In this document: one piece after another, positions 55,001 to 63,535 of the stretch
How positions within the stretch are numbered: position 1 is the first letter of the stretch
Layout: each line of letters opens with the position of its first letter
From: Rotaria sp. Silwood1
Lineage: Eukaryota; Rotifera; Eurotatoria; Philodinida; Philodinidae
Assembly: GCA_905250075.1 (NCBI GenBank)
Contig: CAJNOP010000015.1
Span: 202,610 to 266,609, forward strand
DNA length: 64,000 nt
Direction: 5' to 3'
Translations under genes and position numbers: made by a program
The notes under the pieces: model-generated
The model's input: the letters and a program-made list of their open reading frames with translations, nothing else
What the model was told of the DNA's origin: nothing
Database searches by the model: none

Positions 55001-58000
55001 AGCGAATAACAGTTCGAAAAGGTATAGAAAGATCAAAATTGAATTTACCGTCGGTGGGTCGCTGTCAAATGAGGATATGTCATGTTAAATTTCATCAAGT
55101 CACATTGTTTTAATAGAGTCTGGTGACTTGAAAGAGTACACATGATTTCAATTGTGTTTTTCTTCAAATAATTTTCTGCAATCTTACTGTCAATGAACAT
55201 TGACGTGTATCATAATAGATTTAAAACCAACATCCCTGCAATCTATGGATTCCCATAATGATAGTCACATTCTTAGAAGCTTGTATTCATAATGATGAGC
55301 TGTTTCTTTCTCAATATATGTATCATAGCTAGTTGTAGTATGTATCAATTGTGGGATGTGAAGCAATGAGAATAGCTAAAACAAAGTACGTAGACTGATT
55401 AGAGCCAAATGAATTCACCACCAATAAAAAAAAAGTTTAGTTTTTCAACATACTAGAACCTGAATACAAAAGGTGATTAGTTCAAGATAGTGTATGAAAA
55501 GAAATCCAACAAAGTTGATCTAAATAATAAAAGACAGCTTTAACCAAGTTAGAGTGATGTATAATTCTTGATTCGAATGAGTGAGAGACGAAAAAATAAC
55601 AAAAGCAATCTTGGGACGATTCCATACGAATAGCATCGCATATGCGAACCTTATCTAATACATTTGATGCCCTTTCTATAAGGAAACATGCAAAAGACCA
55701 TCATCACAGAAGTGAGGAGAAGAGGAGAAGAAAAGCACACAAAACTTATTACGGATTATGTTCGTGTACAGAGAGCATTTGTCAGATAGAACTTTGATAG
55801 AGAAAAGTTTTATTGGCAAACTGGTCTTAATAACTTAGTTGAACGTCGAATATAATACTACTGCATAAAGTAATAGCACGTTACACTGACATACTCTTCA
55901 ATAGCGAAACGACAAACCTACAAGTGCTTGATAACCTTCGTTTGTTTTTCTCGACGTTTCCTTTTATTACATGTAAATAAAAACAAAATCTATATTTTAA
56001 GTTCACTTGGTATAAAAATGGCCAACCACTTCTTGAAGGCAATCGATTCACCACTAAATATGACATTTATACGAAAACATTAACATTACAAATTCTTGCT
56101 GCGCGTCCTGATGACATAGGAACTTATACAGTTCGTGCAACGAATCCGTCTGGTAGTGATGAAACAACATGTAAACTAACAATTCGACCAATTGCTTCAA
56201 TCGATACACGACCATTCATACAACCTGAAACCTTTGCACAATTAGAGCTCAAAGCTCCAGCTCCAACCAAAGAAGAGATGGAACACATGGAACCACCAAA
56301 AGTAGTCGTACCACTGAAAAGTCTACAAGTTGATGAGGGAGCACCTGTTCTTCTTCAAGCAACTATTACTGGAAAACCAAGACCTAAGGTAAGACTTTAT
56401 TACGGGACGAAGAAAATTTTTATTTTTCGCATCTTTTTCAAGTTTGTTTGGTTGAAAGATAATAAGCCATTAGCAGCATCAAATCGTCTTCGTACACGTT
56501 ACGATATTGCTACAAAACAAGTTTTATTACAAATTGATGATGTTCGTCCACACGATATAGGTGAATATGTTGTCGTTGCAACAAATCCAGCTGGTGAAGA
56601 TTCAACAATATGTTCATTAGGTGTTGTACCAGATAAAACACGTGTTGATGAGCGACCTTTTGTACCACAAGATAAATTCCGTAGTTTGGAAGCTCCTGAA
56701 GGAAAAGGACCACGACCATTAGAGATAGTACCTGGTGTTGATGTTCAACCATTTGTTTCACCAGATAAGTTCCGTAAACTAGATCATGTTGAACCATCGG
56801 CGAAACAAATCGAAGAAGTACCAGAACCTAAACGAGCACCACGTGTGATTGTACCATTAAGTAACTGTGAACTGGAAGAACTTATGCCTGTGTTACTAAC
56901 AACTACGATTGATGCTGGTGTCCCAATGGCTACAGTAAGAATTGTTTCTTTTTTTGTTTTTTTCTGGCAAACAATTAGCAGTTCGATCTAGTTCAGATTT
57001 ACTAAAACAAAAGATTTAGAAATATCGAAGAACTTCTCGATAGCAGAACGCTATCCAGTAAGGATACATTGGTATAATCGATTGTTTCTTGTTTCACTCT
57101 GGTGTTCTACATTTTAAAAAGTCAAAATGATATCGGTAGATTTAATTGTTGGTAAATATTGATGCTTGTATTTATAGACACTACAGTTTTGTTTTCAAGA
57201 ATAGCCATTATATACTGCTTTTTCCTAGTTTTGAAAGCTTGAAAATTATATGATTATGAGTAAATATGCAACACTTGGTGAAACATGATCTTTCAAAGTA
57301 AAGATCATCATCTATCTAACAAGAAAATGAATTAGTTTCATATCGCTTTCTGTTTGTTAAAAGCTGAGCCCGGCATTTATCCAAGAATTTCCGCAACACC
57401 AATTCAATTATTGAAAAATAGATAAAAAAATATTGCAAATCGTTCAATAACATAGTGTAAAAAACGAAGTCTAAGAAACTCCATGAAGTTAAAATAGCAT
57501 GATTTTAACAAAAATATAAGAATACATGAGAAGTAGAGAGTACTCAAAAACCATCGTTCTAACTGTTCCATATGAGTAATGTCGCATGTGCAAATTCTCT
57601 TTGAACCATTTGATGTATCACCTATTCGGAAACATGAACAATCATATCAATGGTAGAGACAAGAATTGGAACATACTAATTGATTACTACTTGATTACTG
57701 ATTGACAAATAATACGAACTGAATGTGATATCATACATACTTAATTTATAAAAAGAAACACGGACTAAATATGAAACAGTGAATTTCCTCTCAGTGCAAA
57801 ACTAATAATAGAATGATCGAGGTCAAGGGTTTACAAATACTTCACAAACAAAATACATAAGCAATGCGTGAAAAATGCATTTTAAACAGGAAGAACAAAC
57901 ATACATTATATAAATCAAACGAAAAACTAAAGCATACCACATATGTATGATTGTAAAAGTNNNNNNNNNNAATAGTAATTAAATATTTATTTTAAGTTCA

Positions 58001-61000
58001 CTTGGTACAAAAATAATAAACCACTACTTGAAGGCAATCGATTTACTACCAAATATGACATTCTAACAAAAGTCTTAACATTACAAGTACTTGCTGCACG
58101 ACCTGATGATCAAGGAACTTATACAGTTCGTGCAACAAATCCATCTGGTAGTGATGAAACAACATGTAAACTAACAATTCGACCAGTAGCCTCAATCGAT
58201 ACACGACCATTCGTAGAACCAGAACGTTTTGCACAATTAGAGCTCAAAGCTCCAGCTCCAACCAAAGATGATATGGAACATATGGAACCACCGAAAGTTA
58301 TTGTACCTTTAGAACCTAAACAAGTTAAGGAAGGATCACCTGTTCTTCTTCAAGCAACTATTACTGGAAAACCAAGGCCTAATGTAAGACTTCATTGTAG
58401 AAAAGAATAAAATGTATCTCCTTTTTTTTTTCTTCCAGTTTGTTTGGTTGAAAGACAATCAACCATTGACAGCTGGAAATCGTCTTCGTACACGTTATGA
58501 TATTGCTACAAAACAAGTTTTACTACAAATTAATGATGTTCGCCCACAAGATGTTGGTGAATATCGTGTCATTGCAACAAATCCAGCTGGTAAAGATTCG
58601 ACTGTAGGTTCACTAAATGTTGTACCAGATAAACCAGGTGTTGATGATCGACCATTTGTACCACAAGATAAATTCCGTAGTTTGGAAGCTCCTGAAGGAA
58701 AAGGACCACGACCATTAGAGATAGTACCTGGTGTTGATATTCAACCATTTGTTTCACCAGATAAGTTCCGTAAACTAGATCATGTTGAACCATTGGCAAA
58801 AGAAATCCAAGAAGTACCAGAACCTAAACGACCACCACGAGTCATTGTACCATTAAGCGACTGTGAACTGGAAGAACTCATGCCTGTGATACTGACAACA
58901 ACAATTGATGCTGGCGTCCCAATGGCTACAGTATGGATTGTTTTTCATTCTCTCTTCAGTGATTAGAATTTTATTTAGCTGAGTTTTGATTGAAAGAAAC
59001 ATATAGAAAGATCAGATAAAAATTTCGCATGGGCGGTGTGGTCTGAGAGAAAAAAACATTGATATTATCGGTTGGTTCTTGTTTCAAAACTTTTTTCGCG
59101 ATCTCATAAAGTCTAAATCTTTTTACTTTTGTTTCTTTCAATCGTTTTGCGAAATCTTCTCCTGAATGAATGTTCGTTGCTTTATGTATAAGTACAAAGA
59201 ATATCTCTGCACATTATGAATTATTATATAAAAACCGGCAGTGATTACTTGTTTTATTGGCTGTGAAAAATACAGTTAAATTAATGATCGTTTAGGTATC
59301 CATTACTTGTATTGCATGTAGACGTCGTACTTGATACGTATCAATGAAAAAGATGAATCATATATGAAATGCAAAAGAAAAGCGGAACTGCAATGCAACA
59401 AAAGGAAACTATCAATAAACAAGAACACACATGCTGACGAACACCATAGAATCTGTGTGAACTACCACCTAATAAATAAAAACGAAAGCTTACATAACTT
59501 TCTGCAATTTTTCGTAACATTCGGAGTGCGTTTTTCAAGTTGAATTAATATATGAAAAGTTGTAACATTGAAACTTACACTTATAACTGATACGAACATC
59601 GATTAAAATACCATTGGATTAAGTACTAAATATTACCGACATTATCTTCAGTTGTGAAATCACGAAATTTCATTCTCACAACTTTTCTTTCACTTTAGTA
59701 TTCAAATATATTTTTTCCTACAAATTTTCCTTCCATTCATGTCAATAAAAATTTAATGTTTATTTTTAGTTCACTTGGTACAAAAATAATAAACCACTAC
59801 TTGAAGGCAATCGATTTACTACCAAATATGACATTCTAACGAAAGTCTTAACATTACAAGTACTTGCTGCACGACCTGATGATCAAGGAACTTATACAGT
59901 TCGTGCAACAAATCCATCTGGTAGTGATGAAACAACATGTAAACTAACAATTCGACCGGTGGCTTCTATTGATACACGACCTTTCGTACAGCCAGAACGT
60001 TTTGCACAATTAGAGCTTAAAGCTCCAGCTCCAACCAAAGAAGAAATGGAACACATGGAACCACCGAAAGTAATCGTACCATTGAAAAGTTTACGAGTCA
60101 AGGAAGGATCACCTGTTCTTCTTCAAGCAACTATTACTGGAAAACCAAGACCTACTGTAAGACCTTACTATTAAACCAGAGAAATTTTATTTATACTTTT
60201 TCTTTCAGTTTGTTTGGTTGAAAGACAATGGACCATTAGCTGCATCGAATCGTCTTCGTACACGTTATGATATTGGTACTAAACAAGTTTTACTACAAAT
60301 TAATGATGTTCGTCCACAAGATGTTGGTGAATATCGTGTCATTGCAACAAACCCAGCAGGTGAAGATTCAACAATATGTTCATTAAGTATTTTACCAGAT
60401 AAACCAGGTGTTGACGAACGACCTTTCATTCCACAAGATAAGTTCCGCGATTTGGATCATCCTGAAGGAAAAGGACGACGACCACTAGAAATTATACCTG
60501 GTGTTGATGTTCAACCATTTGTTTCACCAGATAAGTTCCGTAAACTAGATCATGTTCCACCAATGACAAAACCCGAACAAGAAGTAGCTCCAGAAGCAAT
60601 GCGGCCACCACGTGTGATTGTACCATTAAATGATTGTATATTAGAAGAATTAATGCCTGTGATACTTACGGCTACAATCGATGCTGGAGTACCAATGGCA
60701 TCAGTAAGTATCTTTCTGAATAAAAATTAAAGTTGAATATTCTAATGAAATACTCAGATAGATATATTCATAACAATTCTTTTTCTTTGTTTTTAGTTTA
60801 CCTGGCATAAAAATGGTCAACCACTTTATGAAGGCAATCGATTCACTACAAAATATGATATTGTAAATCGAACAATAACATTACAAATTCTTGCTTCACG
60901 TCCTGATGATCAAGGTACTTATACAGTTCGTGCAGTTAATCCCGTTGGTAGTGATGAAACAACATGTAAATTAACAATTCGACCAGTAGCATCAATTGAT

Positions 61001-63363
61001 ACACGACCATTTGTTGATGCTGAACATTTCCGTCCATTAGAACATCGTCCTGGATTAGGTGACAATATTGAAGACGACAATAAATTACTTCGTCCACCAA
61101 AAGTTCTTGTACCAATGAATAATGTTCGTTTAACAGAATTTCAACCAATTGTATTAAAAAGTATTATTGATGCTGGTTATCCAATGGGTAAATTTACATG
61201 GCTTAAAGATAATCGTCCATTAGCTGAATCAAATCGATATCGTGCTAATTTTGATATTAATACACGCACTGCTATATTAATTATCGATAATGCACGTCCA
61301 ACAACTGATACCGGACGATATACAGTACATGTTGAAAATATTGTTGGTAAAGATCAAACAACTGGTGAAGTACATGTTGAAGGTACACCATCTATTGATG
61401 AACGACCATTTATTGAACCAAGTAAATTTGGTAAATTCGATGCACCATTACGTGTACCAGGTATTAGTCCTCGTGGACCAATTCTTCAACCGGATGATTC
61501 ATTAAGAAATCGAGAAAATCTTGCACCATGGATACGATTAGTTAAAGAACTTGAAGATCAAATGATTGATGAAACAAAAGTCGTACAACTTATTTGTGCT
61601 GTTGATGCATATCCAGCAGCAACTGTAAGTAATACAGTTCTTTTTATCACGAACCTACCATCCTTTTTTAAGTTGCTTAATAACAGCTCGAGATGCTTCC
61701 TTCAAAGAAAGGAAATGGTCGCAAAATCCTAAAATAGTCAATAGCGTCCGCTCCTGAAAAACTCTATAGATCATATTTTTGAGCTACTAAATTCTCTAGA
61801 AACAACATTTTAAACAAACATATAAAAAAACCATCTCGATTTGAGCCCGATCGGACGTGTACGGTGTGGAAGAAAATTTCCTTCTTCTTTTTTTTTTTTA
61901 TTCAAGAATTAATTTTGAGAAAAATTCAAAACAAACACTCCTTTATTCATCACAACTCTTTTTTCTTCAATGAAAGTCATTGGAAAAGCATGGTATTCGA
62001 CGTCCATAAACCACACTCTCAGTTCTTGTAGAAATTTTCATTACAAAAAGTTTGCCGATAGAAAATAATCGCAGCATGAGTTTTCTTGCTAAGGATTTCG
62101 AGAATTAGATTTAATACAAGTACTAATTAACAACGTTTTGAAGCTATATTAGCGATAAAAAAAACAACGTTTTAACACCCAAAAACGAGAGGAAGAGTTG
62201 ACATACTCAAGTAAATTCTGAGTTAATTATAACGAAAAATTATAAATTATTTAGATAAATTGGCTTAAAGATGATCAACCACTTGTTGTATCTCAACGTT
62301 TTATGCCTGATTATGATACTAAAACAGGTATTGTTCGTTTAACTATATATCCTGTTTATGCAGCTGATTCTGGCCGATATAAAATGGTTGCACGAAATAT
62401 TGCTGGTGAAGTTTCAACAAAATGTATATTACGTATTCAACCAACAGCTAATATTGAAGATCATCCACTTGCTAAATTTGCTGGACTTCGTAAAATACCA
62501 CAACAACCATCTGGTCTTGAGCCTTCACAAAAACCAACTGATTTAACTGATGGACTAAAACCATATTTCATTAAAGTTCCTGTTGATCAAGAAGTACCAG
62601 AAGGACAATTAGTACGTTTAGATTATATACCAGCTGGGCGTCCTTATCCTACTTTATCGTGGTATCGTAATGGTAAACCACTACAACCAGATGATGCTGA
62701 TCATCGTGAAGTTGTTAATGAAGGTGGTGCTCATTCATTACTTGTACGTAATCCACAATTAGGACCACCTGTTGAATATAAATGTGTAGCTACAAATAAA
62801 TATGGTGAAGCATCATTTACTGTCAATCTCACTGTTGTTGGTATGTGTGATTTTTATTTGAAAAAAAAACCATGCAACTTTTAATTTAAATATTGCTTTT
62901 TTAGAACATGGCTCAAATATTGCTCCTTATTTTATTGAACTACTTTATCATATAATTATTCTTGAAGGTCAAGATACACGGCTAGATGCTTGTGCACAAG
63001 GCTTTCCTGAACCAAAAGTTACATGGGAGAAAGAGGGTCAACCTCTTACTCCAAATAAAGAATACAAGTAAAATTGATTGATTGATTTATTTATTTAATT
63101 AACTATTTGTTTCTAGAGTTGAAACCGAAGGAGCTAAAACTACATTATTTATACGTCAAGCTAAGATGACCGATGCCGGTTGGTATCAATGTACAGCAAC
63201 TAGTATTGCTGGAACAGCTATTACAAAATGCAAAGTGACTGTTATTCGTATGTATTAAATTTATATATTCCTCCAATAGTTTTGATTAAAAATATATTCG
63301 AACACTATAAACAGTCAATTTTTGAACAAATTGTTTTTTCTTATAGAAGCTTCAAACAGTTGA
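23405..63363 (+). CDS. sls: Giant Ig-repeat muscle protein, kettin/Sallimus (titin-family) homolog
   Basis: Forty-seven exons give 20,133 coding bases, 6,710 residues, with phase matching at every junction; exon lists are in the regional entries below. I count 34 I-set Ig domains, many lacking the disulfide cysteines but keeping the core Trp (F-[VT]-W-[LF]-K). Between most lie linkers ending in F-x-x-L-E. Ig domains regularly spaced by short linkers ending in LE are characteristic of kettin, the thin-filament and Z-disc-anchoring part of arthropod Sallimus (about 35 Ig) and nematode KETN-1 (about 31 Ig). The expected role is sarcomeric: binding actin and alpha-actinin at the I-band/Z-disc and setting stiffness. 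No Fn3, kinase or PEVK region is present. The ATG at 23405 lies 8 bases into its exon; a coding exon further upstream (23023-23176) is possible. The end is a 17-base exon (63347-63363), and longer isoforms could continue past the window. Twitchin, obscurin or a lineage-specific titin-like protein are less likely alternatives. Confidence 0.8.
26024..29995 (+). other. Long predicted-disordered region of the kettin-like protein (exons 7-9)
   Basis: Exons 26024-26113, 26476-28266 and 28325-29995, residues about 438-1621. The splice phases (one carried base each time, forming GGA, GGC and GCT codons) join Ig4 to this region, and then join it to exon 10. No Ig fold is visible. The region is rich in S, T, Q, K, E and P. 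It contains a histidine run (seven His at about 27001-27021) and two families of degenerate repeats described separately. Drosophila Sallimus also has unique sequence among its N-terminal Igs, but I see no specific match. Function is unknown; a flexible spacer or binding platform near the Z-disc is inference. Confidence 0.75.
27253..28380 (+). repeat. Degenerate ~57-residue protein repeat, about 7 copies
   Basis: Units begin with a G/S/A-E-[HRY]-x-[LIKT]-[RK] signature. Starts are near 27253 (GERSIKY), 27432 (GERELRI), 27579 (GEYKFRR), 27747 (GEHELRL), 27924 (SEHETKY), 28095 (GEHLIKI) and 28324 (AEHQTRY, codon split by the intron at 28267-28324). Later in the complete units come a PIE-like step, a hydrophobic V-E-L-x-[VL]-P-K step and an E-H-[TS]-[TA]-x-[IM]-[IV]-K step. 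Coding spacing is about 147-179 bases. The units are too diverged for a recent DNA expansion. I do not know a named domain with this pattern. Confidence 0.7.
30230..30363. mobile_element. 134-bp inverted-repeat element (MITE-like) in intron 9
   Basis: Terminal arms of about 28 bp: 30230-30257 starts with GAGACCTGCG, and 30336-30363 is its near reverse complement ending in CGCAGGTCTCC. About 23 of 28 positions match. The inner part also tends to fold (TATTGAA..TTCAATA near 30294-30318). No ORF and no clear target-site duplication were seen. It could be a miniature TIR element or simply a hairpin-forming intronic sequence. Confidence 0.55.
30912..31075 (+). repeat. Dispersed repeat, copy 1 (intron 9)
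   Basis: Aligns in the same orientation with 63402-63535 downstream of the gene. Shared blocks include AAATATCAT (30941 region / 63415 region) and CGTAGA-x-A-x-TTCGG-x-GA-x-GT (30998 / 63470), then TTATTTT and TTACTC followed by TCTRTRTA. Identity is perhaps 65-70% with small gaps. It is likely a decayed interspersed element of unknown class. Confidence 0.5.
34511..34516 (+). promoter_or_regulatory. NAGNAG tandem splice acceptor (exon 12)
   Basis: The acceptor reads TAGCAG. Splicing after either AG keeps the frame (carried T + CA or T + CT, both Ser) and changes the product by one alanine. It decides the exact start of exon 12 (34514 or 34517). Confidence 0.7.
36161..36230. repeat. Imperfect 21-bp inverted repeat in intron 13
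   Basis: Arm 36161-36181 (TAGCTAGCAGAGCCTATCGG...) matches the reverse complement of 36209-36230 at about 18 of 21 positions, around a 27-bp spacer. It may be a hairpin or a small TIR remnant inside intron 36053-36403. Confidence 0.5.
37447..39193 (+). other. Intron 16 of the kettin-like gene (1.75 kb)
   Basis: Donor GTAAGG at 37447, acceptor CATAAAG ending at 39193, phase 0. It is less A/T-extreme than the exon-flanking introns. No exon, RNA gene or repeat was recognised; a minus-strand ORF at 37535-37759 was judged spurious. Confidence 0.55.
40103..42080 (+). repeat. Twelve tandem copies of the kettin-type linker motif, without Ig domains (exons 20-22)
   Basis: Coding parts 40103-40215, 41088-41497 and 41557-42080 (exons 20-22; introns 40216-41087 and 41498-41556; exon 22 continues to 42224 into Ig10). 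Each unit of about 26-32 residues carries [IV]-D-x-[TSR]-x-[IVY]-V-x-P-x-[AE]-F-[RK]-[YW]-[LI]-[ED]. Examples are IDETPIVNPNAFRYLE, VDESAYVNPQAFRYLE and IDDTPIIAPDAFRYLE. Units are separated by charged K/E/P stretches such as KKVED-x-GP. The same motif occurs singly or doubly between later Ig domains, giving about 50 copies in the whole protein. Here it has expanded alone, producing roughly 350 Ig-free residues. A spring-like or binding role is inference. Confidence 0.85.
42225..43104 (+). other. Intron 22 of the kettin-like gene (880 bp)
   Basis: Splits Ig10 just before its core Trp, phase 0. It is AT-rich with no recognised content. Confidence 0.6.
43105..48529 (+). other. Ig10-Ig17 with two-motif linkers (exons 23-29)
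   Basis: Exons: 43105-43746, 43812-44234, 45493-46941, 46999-47116, 47567-47937, 48001-48211, 48270-48529. Ig domains show F-[TV]-W-[LF]-K at the C strand and D-[TS]-[GA]-x-Y at the F strand, for example LTWLKDG/DTAVYTLIAHNPAG and FVWFKNNQ/DSAIYRLIAQNPSG. Each linker carries usually two motif copies (for example GVDDTSFINPELFRQFE). Exon 25 (1,449 bp) holds most of three Ig domains without an intron. This is the older, more diverged part of the linker-Ig region compared with the array that follows. Confidence 0.85.
44235..45492 (+). other. Intron 24 with paired hairpins and an E-box palindrome
   Basis: A 1.26-kb intron, phase 0. It contains hairpin TGTTCTA-TAGGG-TAGAACA (44466-44484) followed at once by GCCCTC..GAGGGC (44489-44509). 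The 10-bp palindrome GGCACGTGCC (44542-44551) includes the CACGTG E-box. This clustering could mark an enhancer or an element remnant; neither is proven. A coding-like stretch at 45280-45352 is discussed in the findings. Confidence 0.45.
50631..51712 (+). other. Array intron 32
   Basis: Long intron after the second 492-bp exon. Its start (AACAG-TCCGG/TTCG-AAAG..ATAGAAAGATC) resembles the start of introns 36 and 40. Near 51310-51470 is a stretch that reads like a decayed Ig strand F region in a shifted frame (see findings). Confidence 0.5.
52647..54042 (+). other. Array intron 34
   Basis: A 1.4-kb intron. Its 3' half (about 53735-53990: TCAATAAACAAG, AGTACTAAATATTA, ATCACAACTTTTC, TTTTAGTATTCA) matches intron 40 (59411-59710) in order, showing common descent of the two units. 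ORFs inside (53301-53558, 53729-53914) have no family features. Confidence 0.55.
54974..56001 (+). other. Array intron 36
   Basis: A 1.0-kb intron. The stretch near 55620-55700 (CCATA..AGCATCGCATATGCGAA..CATTTGATG..GGAAACATG) matches intron 38 near 57570-57640 in order, indicating duplicated intronic DNA. Confidence 0.55.
57961..57970. other. Assembly gap (10 N)
   Basis: Ten N characters in array intron 38 (56935-57996), 26 bases before the next exon. A fixed-size gap inside a near-identical tandem array means the number of exon-pair copies in the real genome may differ from the seven starts seen here. Confidence 0.99.
58931..59769 (+). other. Array intron 40
   Basis: Paralogous to array intron 34 over much of its length (see that entry). 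No coding sequence was recognised. Confidence 0.5.
60797..63363 (+). other. C-terminal Ig31-Ig34 cluster and terminal exon (exons 43-47)
   Basis: Exons: 60797-61624, 62255-62840, 62905-63067, 63117-63247, 63347-63363. Exon 43 finishes Ig30 (FTWHKNG), holds Ig31 (FTWLKDN) and two last linker motifs (IDTRPFVDAEHFRPLE, IDERPFIEPSKFGKFD). It then starts Ig32, which ends in exon 44 (INWLKDD). Ig33 (LSWYRNG) and Ig34 (VTWEKEG, DAGWYQCTATSIAG) follow with almost no linker, so the C-terminus is a compact Ig group like the N-terminus. The last 17-base exon adds QASNS and a stop (TGA 63361-63363). Confidence 0.75.
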
Positions 63364-63401
63364 TCATACAGATTTATTTTCGATATTTTTTTGAGTAACA
63401 G

Positions 63402-63535
63402 TCATGTTGCCGAAAAATATCATATTTGAGCCTTTCATAATATCGATGGAGTTCTTTAAAAAAAAAGTTCGTAGAGAGTTCGGAGACGTTTTATTTTGTA
63501 TGGAATTAGTTACTCTATTGCTCTGTATAATCAAA
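63402..63535 (+). repeat. Dispersed repeat, copy 2 (3' flank)
   Basis: Same-orientation match to 30912-31075 in intron 9, best in the block starting CGTAGAGAGTTCGG at 63470. It lies just after the stop of the kettin-like gene, so it falls in the 3' UTR or flank. Confidence 0.5.

Larger units (their letters stand above)
48584..60703 (+). repeat. Tandem array of a two-exon Ig-linker-Ig unit (exons 30-42)
   Basis: Alternating exons: 48584-49075, 49700-50086, 50139-50630, 51713-52099, 52155-52646, 54043-54429, 54482-54973, 56002-56388, 56443-56934, 57997-58383, 58439-58930, 59770-60156, 60209-60703. Sizes are exactly 492 and 387 bp (last 495). All are phase 0 at both ends, with a 52-60 bp intron after each 387-bp exon and a 0.6-1.4 kb intron after each 492-bp exon. 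The 492 exon carries FVWLKDN..RTRYDI.TKQVLLQI.DVRP and a two-motif linker. The 387 exon carries F-T-W-[FY]-K-N..LLEGNRF and a one-motif linker (IDTRPFVQPE.FAQLELK). The genomic period is about 1.6-2.3 kb. Protein copies are very alike, so the expansion is recent relative to the rest of the gene. Confidence 0.92.

Noticed and set aside
23405..63363. Identification as vertebrate-type titin, twitchin or obscurin
   Set aside because: No Fn3 domains, kinase domain, SH3/RhoGEF or PEVK segment in the window; the Ig-linker pattern ending in F-x-x-L-E fits kettin/Sallimus better.
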